In this document: piece by piece, positions 50,217-59,443 of the stretch
Layout: every line of letters begins with the position of its first letter
Numbering within the stretch: the stretch's first letter is position 1
DNA from: RGIG9379 sp031553005
GTDB lineage: Bacteria; Bacteroidota; Bacteroidia; Bacteroidales; Paludibacteraceae
Direction of reading: 5' to 3'
Assembly: GCA_031553005.1 (NCBI GenBank)
Contig: JAVBMA010000042.1
Span: 1 to 64,000 of the forward strand
Length of the DNA stretch: 64,000 nt
The notes under the pieces: model-generated
What the model was told of the DNA's origin: nothing
Seen by the model: the letters and a program-made list of their open reading frames with translations, nothing else
Database searches by the model: none
Program-made: the position numbers and the translations under genes

Positions 50217-51464
50217 TCAAATACTTGTCTCCGAAGAGATAGCAGAAGATTTCCTTAACTGCCGGGTAGGATACCAGACAACAATAAATCCGATAAACAA
50301 AACAGTAAATAAAATCAGGAAAATATCCGACCATTCTACATAAACCGGATATGCATCTACAATAAAAGCATCGGGAGTCCCTCCGTTATTCAATTTTAGA
50401 ATCCCGAAAAATTGCTGTATCAGGCACAATATCAATCCTATCACTAAACCGGATAACGCTCCGAATACGGTAATCAGCCAACCTTCCAGAAGGAAAATCA
50501 TACGTATCAGGCGAGAATTTGCCCCAAGGTTACGCAATGTTTGTATGTCGTTTTTCTTTTCAATAATAAGCATTGTAAGAGAACCTATTACATTAAAGAT
50601 AGCTATCAACAGGATAAAGGAAAGGATTAAGAACGTGATCCACTTTTCTATTTTCATCATCCGGTAAAACTCCTCGTGTTGTTCTTCTTTGTCTTGTATA
50701 AGATATTTGTCGCCCAATAAGCGATGTAATTCGTTTTTTGCGTAATTTAGGCTTACTCCCTTTTTCAACTTCAGTTCTATGCCTGTTGCCTTTTCCCCAT
50801 AATCAAACAACTCTCTTGCAAAATCAATAGAGACGAAAGCATATTTTCCATCAATATCCTGCTGATTTACAGAATAAATACCAGAAACAAACAATTGCCG
50901 TTCATTAAAGGCTTTTTCTGGATTAGAGAGATTTACTTTCGCATTGTATTTAGGTGCGTATAATGAGACCGGACGGACAAAATAGACTCCGGCATCTATC
51001 TGGCTAGCCAACGCCCCTCCAATAACCGCATAATCCATTCCGCTTTCCGACAGGACAAAACGTCCGCCATACAAGACTGAATCGGGAGTGATCAAATGTA
51101 CATATTCGGGAGATACACCTTTTACCGTTACCGCTGCTTGCTTCTCTTTGTTGCGCACCAGCGCATTTTCTTCCAGAACCTCGGCGGCAACCGAAATAAA
51201 ATCCAACGTTTTCACTCCTTGAATTTCGGGAGCATTTATATCAAATGTTTTACCTTCTACAAGGGTAATCTTGAGATCGGGATCAAATGAGTTGTATAAC
51301 TTCGAGACTAATTTTTGAAAACCGTTATACACGGAAAGTGTACAAACTATAGAAAGTGTGGCTACACAAATACCTCCAGCACATATTATGGATATGATAT
51401 TGATAGTATTATGTGTCTTTTTTGAAAATAAATACCTGAATGCTATAAAAAGGGGCAAATTCAT
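50217..51464 (-). CDS. lolE: LolE/LolC-type ABC permease (FtsX domain)
   Basis: A 415-aa inner-membrane permease. N-terminal helix NIISIICAGGICVATLSIVC, a large periplasmic domain (about residues 45-275: VEGKTFDINAPEIQGVKTLD, GGRFVLSESGMDYAVIGGAL, GIELKLKKGVSLNYAKNEL), then three C-terminal helices of the FtsX domain (WITFLILSFILLIAIFNVIG, LIRMIFLLEGWLITVFGALS, FLILFTVLFIGFIVVWYPTR) around a coupling loop IEKKNDIQTLRNLGANSRLI. This is the LolC/LolE layout for releasing lipoproteins from the inner membrane, with a LolD ATPase (candidate at 32929). The start (MNLPLFIAFRYLF) overlaps the rbfA stop by 4 bp, so they are coupled. Confidence 0.85.
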   Translation of the reverse strand: MNLPLFIAFRYLFSKKTHNTINIISIICAGGICVATLSIVCTLSVYNGFQKLVSKLYNSFDPDLKITLVEGKTFDINAPEIQGVKTLDFISVAAEVLEENALVRNKEKQAAVTVKGVSPEYVHLITPDSVLYGGRFVLSESGMDYAVIGGALASQIDAGVYFVRPVSLYAPKYNAKVNLSNPEKAFNERQLFVSGIYSVNQQDIDGKYAFVSIDFARELFDYGEKATGIELKLKKGVSLNYAKNELHRLLGDKYLIQDKEEQHEEFYRMMKIEKWITFLILSFILLIAIFNVIGSLTMLIIEKKNDIQTLRNLGANSRLIRMIFLLEGWLITVFGALSGLVIGLILCLIQQFFGILKLNNGGTPDAFIVDAYPVYVEWSDIFLILFTVLFIGFIVVWYPTRQLRKSSAISSETSI

Positions 51465-51811
51465 TCGTCTCCTGAATTTTTGCCTAATAACCGGTCGATA
51501 TTTTCAATATAATCCAATGAATCGTCTACAAAGAAAGAGAGCTCCGGCATCCGGCGCAATTGGTGTCGAGTACGTTGTGCCAACTCGAAACGAATTCCTT
51601 TGGTGCTATTTTTAACCGTAGCTAATACTTCTTCCGTTTTATCTACCGGAAAAATGCTGAGGTATGCTCTCGCAACGCTCAGATCCGGAGAAATTTTAAC
51701 TGAAGTAACCGACACCAATGTTCCATTCATCGTTTGCGTGAATTTTAAAAACATATCACTTAACTCTTTTTGTAACAATCGGCTTATTTTATTTAATCTT
51801 GTTGTTTCCAT
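51461..51811 (-). CDS. rbfA: Ribosome-binding factor A
   Basis: A 116-aa ribosome maturation factor that binds the 30S subunit near 16S rRNA helix 44/45 during cold adaptation. KH-like fold: ETTRLNKISRLLQKELSDMF at the N-terminus, VSVTSVKISPDLSVARAYLS (the conserved VT-V--S-DL--A-vyvs motif), and FELAQRTRHQLRRMPELSFF and DDSLDYIENIDRLL at the end. ATG 51811. It overlaps the permease start by 4 bp, and a good -7 element lies upstream (minus strand tatctttg at 51867-51860). Confidence 0.94.
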   Translation of the reverse strand: METTRLNKISRLLQKELSDMFLKFTQTMNGTLVSVTSVKISPDLSVARAYLSIFPVDKTEEVLATVKNSTKGIRFELAQRTRHQLRRMPELSFFVDDSLDYIENIDRLLGKNSGDE

Positions 51812-51859
51812 AATTTACAATACTATCATTTCAGAAGTAATAGATTTTTCTTTATTTTG

Positions 51860-51867
51860 CAAAGATA
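51860..51867 (-). promoter_or_regulatory. Putative -7 element of the rbfA-lolE promoter
   Basis: caaagata on the + strand (tatctttg on the minus) matches TAnnTTTG. No clear -33 TTG. It lies about 50 bp upstream of the rbfA ATG. Confidence 0.5.
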
Positions 51868-52004
51868 AAGAATTTAATTAAGAATGAAGGAGTGAAAATC
51901 AGGAACAAGAAATCTATTTTGAGATAATTTTAAATCAAAAAACCGAACAATAAATAACCTAAACTTCTCTCCTGCCCTGTTAACCTGCTTATTTTAAAAC
52001 GAAC

Positions 52005-53114
52005 ATGAACGAATCAAGACTGAAATACCGGATAGCCCTGACTCTGATTAAAGGCGTGGGAGCTTTCACCGCAAAAAAACTGATTGCCGCACTGGGAGAC
52101 GAAGAAGCTGTCTTCAAAACTAAAAAACAAATATTGGAGAATATTCCGGGAATCGGGAAGATGCTATCTACCCAGATTACCACATCCGGCATTATTGAGC
52201 GAGCCGAGCAGGAGATAGAATTCATGCAGAAAAACGACATAACCGCACATTTTTACACAGACAAAAGCTACCCTTTCCGTTTAAAAGAGTGTTATGACAG
52301 CCCAATAATTCTATATCAAAAAGGAAATGCCGATTTTAACCGGCAAAAATACCTCGGAGTTGTAGGAACACGTAAAATGACCGCTTATGGAAAAAGTTAC
52401 TGCGAAAATATTATCTCGGAGCTTGCAAAAAAATATCCGGATCTGGTTATTGTCAGCGGATTGGCTTATGGTGTGGATATTTGCGCACATAAAAAATCGC
52501 TGGAGATGAATCTGGAAACCATTGGGGTGGTGGGACACGGATTAGATCAACTATATCCGGCTGCTCACAAGCAAATTGCCGGAAAAATGTTAACACAAGG
52601 AGGATTGGTTTCGGAATATATCTCGGGAACAGCCCTCGACCGGAATAATTTTGTTGCAAGAAACCGGATAATTGCCGGAATGTGTGACTTAATTCTGGTT
52701 GTTGAATCGGGAGAAAGAGGCGGAGCACTGCTAACGGCAGAATTTGCCGATTCTTATAACCGGGATGTATGTGCCATTCCGGGAAGGATAAACGACTCCT
52801 ACTCCACCGGATGCAATAATTTAATCAAAAAAAATAAAGCTGCGATGGTGGAAAATGCCGAGGATATTGAACTGCTGATGAATTGGCAAAGCCCGCCGGA
52901 TAAAAAGCAACCTGTACAAACCGTCCTGTTTTCGGATTTGTCGGATGATGAACAGGTCATTATCGAACTTCTACAAAAAGAGGAACAAATGCATATAGAT
53001 TACATTGCATCTAAACTACAAGTACCGGTCAGTAAAGCCTCCGGCATTCTCCTTGGTTTAGAATTTAAAGGTTCTATCCGTTGTCTGCCGGGAGGAATAT
53101 ATACATTGGCTTAG
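52005..53114 (+). CDS. dprA: DNA-processing protein DprA
   Basis: Loads RecA onto incoming single-stranded DNA during natural transformation. A 369-aa protein: N-terminal SAM/HhH-like part (ALTLIKGVGAFTAKKLIAAL, ILENIPGIGKMLSTQI), the Rossmann core YLGVVGTRKMTAYGKSYCEN, VIVSGLAYGVDICAHKKSLE, TIGVVGHGLDQLYPAAHKQI and VSEYISGTALDRNNFVARNR with ESGERGGALLTAEFA, and a C-terminal winged-helix domain (MHIDYIASKLQVPVSKASGI). All motifs are complete. It may work with ComF at 37450. The gene is divergent from rbfA. Confidence 0.95.
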   Translation: MNESRLKYRIALTLIKGVGAFTAKKLIAALGDEEAVFKTKKQILENIPGIGKMLSTQITTSGIIERAEQEIEFMQKNDITAHFYTDKSYPFRLKECYDSPIILYQKGNADFNRQKYLGVVGTRKMTAYGKSYCENIISELAKKYPDLVIVSGLAYGVDICAHKKSLEMNLETIGVVGHGLDQLYPAAHKQIAGKMLTQGGLVSEYISGTALDRNNFVARNRIIAGMCDLILVVESGERGGALLTAEFADSYNRDVCAIPGRINDSYSTGCNNLIKKNKAAMVENAEDIELLMNWQSPPDKKQPVQTVLFSDLSDDEQVIIELLQKEEQMHIDYIASKLQVPVSKASGILLGLEFKGSIRCLPGGIYTLA

Positions 53115-53383
53115 AGTACAAAAACAAACCAAAAAATGGCTTAATAGTACTTTAAGCCCACAAATCAAAGCACTGATAATCAAACTTTAATCTTACAACA
53201 TTAACAATTTAATCATTTTTATTTGGTATTTCACAATTTAGTGCTTTTCTTTGTAAGCGAAAAGTGTAAAAAAACAATTTGTATATTCTTAATAGCGCTT
53301 GTCCTCATGGTCTTCCTGTTAGCATAGCTTTTTGTTTATTCCCTTTCCGAATTAAAATTTTATTTTACTTTATTATTATTTTT

Positions 53384-53629
53384 ATGAACATTTACGTTGG
53401 GAACCTTAGTTACAAGGTTCGTGAGAATGACCTTAAAGAGGTTATGGAAGATTATGGAGCAGTAGATTCTGTTAAGATTATTAAAGACCGCGACACTGGA
53501 AAATCAAAAGGATTTGCTTTCATTGAAATGGCAAACGACGCTGATGCACAAAGAGCAATTGAAGAATTGAACGGTGCTGAGTACGAAGGTCGTACAATGG
53601 TTGTTAAAGAAGCTAGACCAAAAGCATAA
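53384..53629 (+). CDS. RRM-type RNA-binding protein
   Basis: An 81-aa protein made of one RNA recognition motif: MNIYVGNLSYKVRENDLKEV carries RNP2 (IYVGNL), KSKGFAFIEMANDADAQRAI carries RNP1 (KGFAFIEM), with the C-terminus GRTMVVKEARPKA. ATG 53384; the open frame upstream from 53279 is not coding, as the homologues start at MNIYVGNLSY. Bacterial RRM proteins in Bacteroidetes and cyanobacteria are cold- or stress-linked, and a long 5' leader is usual for them. The gene has its own terminator. Role in RNA stability or translation is inferred from the family. Confidence 0.94.
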   Translation: MNIYVGNLSYKVRENDLKEVMEDYGAVDSVKIIKDRDTGKSKGFAFIEMANDADAQRAIEELNGAEYEGRTMVVKEARPKA

Positions 53630-53637
53630 TTAAAAAT

Positions 53638-53667
53638 AAAAAAGGATGAGTTAACTCATCCTTTTTT
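53638..53667 (+). terminator. Terminator after the RRM gene
   Basis: aaaaaggatgagttaactca followed by tcctttttt, a perfect palindrome (aaaaaggatgag/ctcatccttttt) ending in a T run. It lies 9 bp after the stop and can serve the convergent FemX-like gene as well. Confidence 0.88.
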
Positions 53668-54658
53668 ATTTTCTGAACTTCGATATTACCTGTTTTAGAT
53701 TCACAATCCGATCTACCAATCCTGAACTACTTCGTTTTATCTGAAAATAAGGTGTCTGAACAGACCCGAAACGGCGATACGCATTCTCTACACTCTCAAT
53801 CATACTTCCCTCAAAATCAAATGATTTCGTTTTGCCCGAAAGGAACTTTAATATTTCCCATACAAGCAAAGAAGATGCTCCCGACGAACGAAAGAGCGGA
53901 TTTGTAAAAGGAATAAGATAATATGCCGAATTTTCATCCCATACGACAAATGCTCCGGCATGGCAATCTCCCGATTGATCTTTAATTGCGACAATAATTC
54001 CTTTACCCTCTGACAACGCTGAATTATAGCAAGAAAGGAATAAATCCTCCGGACATTCATTTTTTTCACCCTTAGATGATAATGACAAGGTTTTATATTC
54101 ATAAAATTTCTCCGGAGAGAGATCAAAAAAAACTTTCAGGTTTTTCTCCGCATTTCTGATATGCCTTTTTTTTGAATCCGAAAAGCCAGAAAACACCTTA
54201 TCTAAATTGGAAATATCGGGAATACGATAGGTATAACGGGTCGTTTGAGCAAATCCGTGCCAGTAAAAAGGCAACCAATTTGTAAACGAAAAATGGAAAT
54301 GTTGTAGAAAAAAATCTAATCTTAGTTTGTCCAACTGAGAGATAATATCATCACAGATTTTTTTTTCGTAACTCAAACGTTCATTTTCGGTTTGCCCTCC
54401 GGGATATTTAATCCAGATACCATTTGTCTGTGACAATAACGGTTGAACGATATATCGTAAACCCAATTTCTTATCTGTCAGGAATGGCATACTTGCGATA
54501 ATCTTGCCTCCTGTATCCCGTGCAAATAACACATCCCATCTTCGATCAATACAGACAGCCTCCATCCACCAATATTGCGAAAAAAGAGGTATTCCGGGAT
54601 TCTCCGCACAAAGTTGCTTATATAAAAGCTTATTTGAATCTTCCTGATCAAAGGGCAT
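53666..54658 (-). CDS. FemX-like GNAT-fold peptidyltransferase
   Basis: A 330-aa cytoplasmic protein. The first half carries QYWWMEAVCIDRRWDVLFAR and MPFLTDKKLGLRYIVQPLLS with QTNGIWIK, and the second SKKRHIRNAEKNLKVFFDLS (the FemX/FemAB positively charged helix), AIKDQSGDCHAGAFVVWDEN and SSLLVWEILKFLSGKTKSFD followed by FEGSMIESVENAYRRFGSVQ. This duplicate-GNAT arrangement occurs in FemX-like proteins of Bacteroidetes that handle peptidoglycan or surface peptide bonds; the substrate here is unknown. ATG 54658 is preferred to the TTG at 54667. Confidence 0.76.
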   Translation of the reverse strand: MPFDQEDSNKLLYKQLCAENPGIPLFSQYWWMEAVCIDRRWDVLFARDTGGKIIASMPFLTDKKLGLRYIVQPLLSQTNGIWIKYPGGQTENERLSYEKKICDDIISQLDKLRLDFFLQHFHFSFTNWLPFYWHGFAQTTRYTYRIPDISNLDKVFSGFSDSKKRHIRNAEKNLKVFFDLSPEKFYEYKTLSLSSKGEKNECPEDLFLSCYNSALSEGKGIIVAIKDQSGDCHAGAFVVWDENSAYYLIPFTNPLFRSSGASSLLVWEILKFLSGKTKSFDFEGSMIESVENAYRRFGSVQTPYFQIKRSSSGLVDRIVNLKQVISKFRK

Positions 54659-55049
54659 AAATATCAATTAAAAATTACTTTAAACTAAATTGGATTCGAT
54701 ATAATATCAGATAGTAAATTGATTATCAAATAAATTAAATCCGAAGGATTTATATATTTACAGTAATTGATCAATATTCTTTACATTCGGCTCCTTTGGA
54801 GTCGTATAAATTGGATTATTTTCTTTTTCTATAAATATACAATGCCTTCAGCATTGATAATAAGACTTTTTTATATCGAGTTAAATTAAATTTATAAATT
54901 TAAAGAAAATAAATCGCATTGCTTAAATACGAAGATACTAAGTTTATATTAGAATTATAAAGATACCTACTTATCCCCTTTCAGAAATAAGTAGGTCTAA
55001 AATCATTCTAAATAATAGAAACTTTTTTTTTGAAATGTACTTAAAATAC
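54659..55049. repeat. Intergenic region with three short palindromes
   Basis: aaatccgaaggattt (54737-54751), ggctcctttggagtc (54789-54803; 5-bp arms gactcc/ggagtc-like) and caatgccttcagcattg (54840-54856) lie in AT-rich DNA, spaced 37-52 bp. Such a set (tccgaagga, gccttcagc) is familiar from dispersed repeats of Bacteroidetes, but only one instance is seen here. Nothing else is recognised up to the hairpin repeat at 55050. Confidence 0.5.
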
Positions 55050-55129
55050 TAAGTTTTATAAAGAATTTATTGTCTTGTTTACTTTGTCTACTTATCTAAA
55101 TATATCATTAAATCTTATCAATTACTTAA
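55050..55129 (+). repeat. ~140-bp MITE-like hairpin repeat, copy 5 (short form)
   Basis: taagttttataaagaattta, then directly ttgtcttgtttactttgtct and atatatcattaaatcttatc up to attacttaa. The internal arm (agtaaacaagt... ) has been lost, leaving 80 bp. Its right end (ttacttaa) supplies the TAA stop of the kinase gene on the minus strand. Confidence 0.82.
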
Positions 55130-56802
55130 TAGACAAAACTACTGCCTCCGAAAAATTCACGCAATAATGATGTCATAGGAACTTCATAATCCTGAATAGC
55201 AGAAAAGTAGCGAAGGAATTTTAATAGCCGGTGAACTTCCGAAAATTCTTCACAATCCTGAGGCACATCCAATAAAATAGGTTCTACATATTTTTTTATC
55301 ACTGCGAATTCAAAAATCAAAGCAGAATTAAACATCGCATTGGCATTTTCCTGATACGGGAATATCCATTTAGCCTCTCCTTTCTGAACATTTTCCCAGC
55401 GTGCAATTGTTTCTTCTGCCGAATATCCCCTGTATTTGAAGTCACGGATAATGCGCCTCAACAAACGGTTGTCGGTTGTAGGAATCCAGTTATGGTCATC
55501 CAAAGAGATTGTAGTTAATGCGGAAACATAAATTTTAAATTTCTGCTTGTCCGGGATTTTTGTCAAATCAGGATTAAGGGCATGTATCCCTTCCATAACT
55601 AACAAATTATCTTTCCGTAGCTTTATTTTATTTCCCCGGTACTCCCGAAGCCCGGTCTCAAAATTGAAATACGGAATCTCAACTTCTTCTCCTGCCAGCA
55701 ATGCTTTTAGATCCTTATTGAAAAGATCCAAATCCAATGCATATAACGATTCAAAATCATAATCTCCGTTTTCATCCCTTGGAGTCATCTCCCTTGGCAG
55801 GAAATAATCATCCAACGAAATCGAAATTGGCCGTAATCCATTTACTGCCAATTGTATACATAATCTTTTACTAAAGGTCGTTTTTCCGGAAGAAGATGGC
55901 CCCGAAACCAAAATAACCCGGACATCCTTGTTATTATAAATCTGGTCAGCAATCCTGGAAATCTTTTTTTCCTGAAGGGCTTCAGCAACCTTGATAAGTA
56001 AAGATGCATTATTGCCTTTATTAAGGGCAATATTCATATCCCCTACATTCCGGAGCCCCATAATAGCATTCCATTCCGTATTTTCACAAAAAGTCTCAAA
56101 CAGTTTCTCCTGAGCCACAAAATCTTCCACTTTAATCGGATTTTGCCTGTTCGGAACCTGTAACAGCAGGCCATCATAATACAACCGGAGATCAAACACC
56201 CTCAAATATCCGGTTGAAGGAGCCAACGAACCATAATAATAATCATACAATCCATCCAGCTTATAAACACGGGTATACATTCCGCCGAGGCTCTTCAAAA
56301 GATTTATCTTATCTTTTGCTTCATATTTTTCAAATATTTCAACTGCTTTATTCGAAGGAAGCATCTCCATTTCGAAAGGAAGATCCTGTAAGATAATCAA
56401 GCTCATTTTCTCCCTGATAGCCTGTATATCCTCATCCGTCAGTTTCCTGCCCAAATCAAGAATTTTACAATAATATCCTTTGGAAACAGGATGTTCGATA
56501 CGCAATGATGCTTCCGGATATAATTCACGAATGGCTTTATACATCACAAAGGACAGTGAACGCACATAAGTGCGCATACCGGAAGGTATATTTATCCCCA
56601 CAAACTCAATTGTTTTCGGTTTATACACCCGGAACTTCAGGTCTTTCATTTTGTGATTCGCCTTTGCCGCGATTACTCCATACTTCAATTGCAACCCCAA
56701 ATCTTTATATATCTCTAACAAACTGGTACCTACCGGATATTTCTTACGAACATCATTGTTTTTACAATATATCTCCACTACTGACGAATCCATAAAAATC
56801 AT
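55126..56802 (-). CDS. Nucleoside kinase (uridine kinase-like) with N-terminal extension
   Basis: A 558-aa protein. Residues about 1-220 include a TGS-like beta-grasp region (VEIYCKNNDVRKKYPVGTSL, LQLKYGVIAAKANHKMKDLK) and a further unassigned part. The C-terminal ~280 residues are a uridine-kinase/phosphoribulokinase-type domain with P-loop VSGPSSSGKTTFSKRL, ISLDDYFLPREMTPRDENGD, EEVEIPYFNFETGLREYRG and LLVMEGIHALNP. The overall architecture is standard in Bacteroidales nucleoside kinases. It may salvage uridine or cytidine. Both ATG 56802 and ATG 56793 are possible. Repeats lie on both sides. Confidence 0.82.
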   Translation of the reverse strand: MIFMDSSVVEIYCKNNDVRKKYPVGTSLLEIYKDLGLQLKYGVIAAKANHKMKDLKFRVYKPKTIEFVGINIPSGMRTYVRSLSFVMYKAIRELYPEASLRIEHPVSKGYYCKILDLGRKLTDEDIQAIREKMSLIILQDLPFEMEMLPSNKAVEIFEKYEAKDKINLLKSLGGMYTRVYKLDGLYDYYYGSLAPSTGYLRVFDLRLYYDGLLLQVPNRQNPIKVEDFVAQEKLFETFCENTEWNAIMGLRNVGDMNIALNKGNNASLLIKVAEALQEKKISRIADQIYNNKDVRVILVSGPSSSGKTTFSKRLCIQLAVNGLRPISISLDDYFLPREMTPRDENGDYDFESLYALDLDLFNKDLKALLAGEEVEIPYFNFETGLREYRGNKIKLRKDNLLVMEGIHALNPDLTKIPDKQKFKIYVSALTTISLDDHNWIPTTDNRLLRRIIRDFKYRGYSAEETIARWENVQKGEAKWIFPYQENANAMFNSALIFEFAVIKKYVEPILLDVPQDCEEFSEVHRLLKFLRYFSAIQDYEVPMTSLLREFFGGSSFVY

Positions 56803-56922
56803 ATTTATTGTTAAGTATCTTTAATTGCATCCCTAATTTAACCCGTTTTTTTTACATCCCATAGTATTTTACTTATTAATTAACTTATTTTTGCAAGTAA
56901 TGAAAATTTCATATTTTTTTAA

Positions 56923-57056
56923 TAAGTAATTGATAAGATTTAATGACATATTTAGAAAAGTAGACAAGTAAAACTTGACAAGTAAACAAGAATAAGAATG
57001 ACTTGTTTACTCACTCGTTTACTAAAAACATGACAATAAATTCTTTATAAAACTTA
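56923..57056 (-). repeat. ~140-bp MITE-like hairpin repeat, copy 6
   Basis: taagtaattgataagattta at the left, gtagacaagtaaaacttgac and cttgtttactcactcgttta in the middle, aataaattctttataaaact at the right. Forms the other side of the nucleoside kinase gene from copy 5; the orientation is opposite. Confidence 0.83.
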
Positions 57057-57113
57057 CAAAAATGCCGGACAAATGACTATCCGGTTACTTTTAATATATT
57101 TATTCTATTACAC

Positions 57114-58817
57114 ATGAATTACAGTTTTCTTGATTTTTTAGTACTTCTCGGATCATTGGGTTTATTCCTGTACGGAATGAAATTAATGAGCGAAGCATTG
57201 CAAAAAGTAGCCGGCGACCGGTTGCGAACCATTCTTTCGGCAATGACCTCAAACCGCTTTACGGGCATCCTGACCGGATTTTTAATCACTGCCATTATTC
57301 AATCCTCGTCGGCTACTACCGTAATGGTCGTAAGTTTTGTTAATGCCGGATTGCTCTCATTGGTACAATCGGTAGGAGTAATCATGGGAGCTAATATCGG
57401 AACTACAATTACGGCATGGATTATTTCTATTGCGGGATTTAAATTTGACCTGGGATATATTGCATTGCCATTATTAGCGGTCGGTGTTCCTTTTACTTTT
57501 TCCAAAAAACATAAACGGAAATATTGGGGTGAATTTGTTATTGGATTCGCATTGCTATTCAAAGGATTGGACTTTCTGAAAAACTCTGTTCCCGACATAA
57601 AAAACAATCCTGACATCCTATCCTTTTTGCAAAGTTATACCGACATGGGATATGGCTCTATCTTCCTTTTCCTGCTGATAGGAACCCTTTTAACGGTAAT
57701 AGTACAATCATCCAGTGCAACGATGGCTATCACCCTCGTGATGTGCAGCCAAGGCTGGATATCACTGGAAATTGCAGCAGCCATAATTCTGGGTGAGAAT
57801 ATCGGTACTACTATCACGGCGAATCTGGCTGCGCTTTCAGGAAACATATCAGCCAAAAGAGCTGCACTTGCCCATCTTTTGTTCAATGTGTTCGGCGTCT
57901 GCTGGGTAATGATACTTTTCTATCCGTTCCTGAGCCTGATACGCTATATCATTTTCGGAAGTTTCACAGGAGAACCACAGGACATGGCAGCAACAACTTA
58001 TGCCCTATCCATGTTCCATACCTTATTCAATATATGTAACGTATTAATACTTTGCTGGTTTGTAAAACCTTTGGTAAAACTGGTCACTTATATCCTGCCT
58101 CAGAAAGAGGAAGAGGAAGAATCATTCCGTCTTACCTATATCTCCACCGGAATGTTGTCGACATCTGAGTTATCCGTACTGCAAGCCAGTAAGGAGATAT
58201 TGGATTACGCTAACCGTACAAAAAAAATGTTCCGGCTTGTACAGGAATTATATTCAGAAAAAGATGAAAGCGACTTTGCTAAATTATTCAGCCGGATAGA
58301 AAAATACGAATCCATCAGCGACCGTACTGAGGTTGAAATTGCAAATTACCTGACAAAGGTATCGGAAGGCCGCTTAAGTGCAGATAGCAAACAACGGATA
58401 CTGGGTATGCTGAAAGTAATTACAGAGATTGAAAGTATAGCCGACAGTTGTTATAACCTTGCCCGAACAATTTCGCATAAACATGATGAAGGAATCGAAT
58501 TTACAAACGATATAGATCATAATATCCGGGAAATGTTTGCTTTGACCGAGACCTCTTTAAAACAAATGCTTATCGTTGAAGAAAGGCCGGAATCAACAAT
58601 CAACATCGATATTACAAAATCTTATAATATCGAAAATGAGATTAATAACTTCCGCAACCAGCTAAAAGCAAAAAATGCATTGGATATAAAAGCCCAGGCT
58701 TACCAATATAAAGAAGGAATCGTTTATATGGATATAATTATCGAATGTGAGAAACTATCCGACTATGTTGTTAATGTCGTAGAAGCCATTGCAGAATCGA
58801 GAGTGAAAGGAAAATAA
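57114..58817 (+). CDS. Na/Pi cotransporter family protein with PhoU-like tail
   Basis: A 567-aa membrane protein of the Na+/phosphate symporter (NptA/PNaS) family. The N-terminal half contains two copies of the QSSSAT motif in inverted repeats (AIIQSSSATTVMVVSFVNAG and VIVQSSSATMAITLVMCSQG), plus GANIGTTITAWIISIAGF and GENIGTTITANLAALSG. About residues 350-567 form a PhoU-like helical domain (ILDYANRTKKMFRLVQELYS, DRTEVEIANYLTKVSEGRLS, ADSCYNLARTISHKHDEGIE, IIECEKLSDYVVNVVEAIAE). It takes up phosphate driven by sodium. ATG 57114. A terminator follows. Confidence 0.93.
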   Translation: MNYSFLDFLVLLGSLGLFLYGMKLMSEALQKVAGDRLRTILSAMTSNRFTGILTGFLITAIIQSSSATTVMVVSFVNAGLLSLVQSVGVIMGANIGTTITAWIISIAGFKFDLGYIALPLLAVGVPFTFSKKHKRKYWGEFVIGFALLFKGLDFLKNSVPDIKNNPDILSFLQSYTDMGYGSIFLFLLIGTLLTVIVQSSSATMAITLVMCSQGWISLEIAAAIILGENIGTTITANLAALSGNISAKRAALAHLLFNVFGVCWVMILFYPFLSLIRYIIFGSFTGEPQDMAATTYALSMFHTLFNICNVLILCWFVKPLVKLVTYILPQKEEEEESFRLTYISTGMLSTSELSVLQASKEILDYANRTKKMFRLVQELYSEKDESDFAKLFSRIEKYESISDRTEVEIANYLTKVSEGRLSADSKQRILGMLKVITEIESIADSCYNLARTISHKHDEGIEFTNDIDHNIREMFALTETSLKQMLIVEERPESTINIDITKSYNIENEINNFRNQLKAKNALDIKAQAYQYKEGIVYMDIIIECEKLSDYVVNVVEAIAESRVKGK

Positions 58818-58835
58818 AAGCCAAATATGGAAAAA

Positions 58836-58874
58836 CAAAAAATCCAGGGAAGAAATTTCTGTCCTGGATTTTTT
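58836..58874 (+). terminator. Terminator after the Na/Pi gene
   Basis: aaaaatccagggaagaaatt continuing to tctgtcctggatttttta: the stem aaaatccagg/cctggattttt is followed by a T run. It lies about 20 bp after the stop. Confidence 0.85.
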
Positions 58875-58935
58875 ATGAATATTATTTTCTAAAAAAAGAA
58901 GTCAATACATATAATATTTATAATGTTTATCAGCT

Positions 58936-59070
58936 ATATTACCCCTAACGAGAAAAAGTAAACACAAAGGCACGAAGTGCACAAAGAAAATAAAAAAACA
59001 AACATAACTTCGTGTCCTTTGTGCCTTTGTGTTTATAAAATTCATTTACGTTGGCACCGGGGGGTAATAT
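58936..59070. repeat. 135-bp MITE-like element with nested inverted repeats
   Basis: Outer perfect 10-bp inverted repeat: atattacccc (58936-58945) and ggggtaatat (59061-59070). Inner arms aaacacaaaggcacgaagt (58960-58978) and acttcgtgtcctttgtgcct continuing to ttgtgttt (59007-59034) pair with an insertion of about 9 bp in the right arm. It lies in the 600-bp gap before the giant surface protein, with nothing else recognised there. Confidence 0.8.
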
Positions 59071-59443
59071 TGCGGATAAGCGTATAAAATAATAAACATC
59101 CCTTCCGATTTTTAACCTAAACGACTGAACAAAATATTTCCAGTTCTGTTTTAACTATATAAGTATCTTTTTTTATAAATCAGATACTATTATACGTTTG
59201 AGATAAAAAACATTAACAAAGCATTACATATATACATTTTTGTATATTTTGTATGAAACCAATTTGTTCATGGTCTATTCTGTTTGTTGCCCTGTTTGTT
59301 GCCCTCTGGTCTGCCTAAAGAAGACTTGACTTTAAAGAGAATATTTAAATAAATATCCCCTTTAATATATTGATGATATCGCCGGATTATTCCTTTAAGT
59401 ATCATTCATTTAACTTGATATTTCACAAATCCACCCAGTTTGT

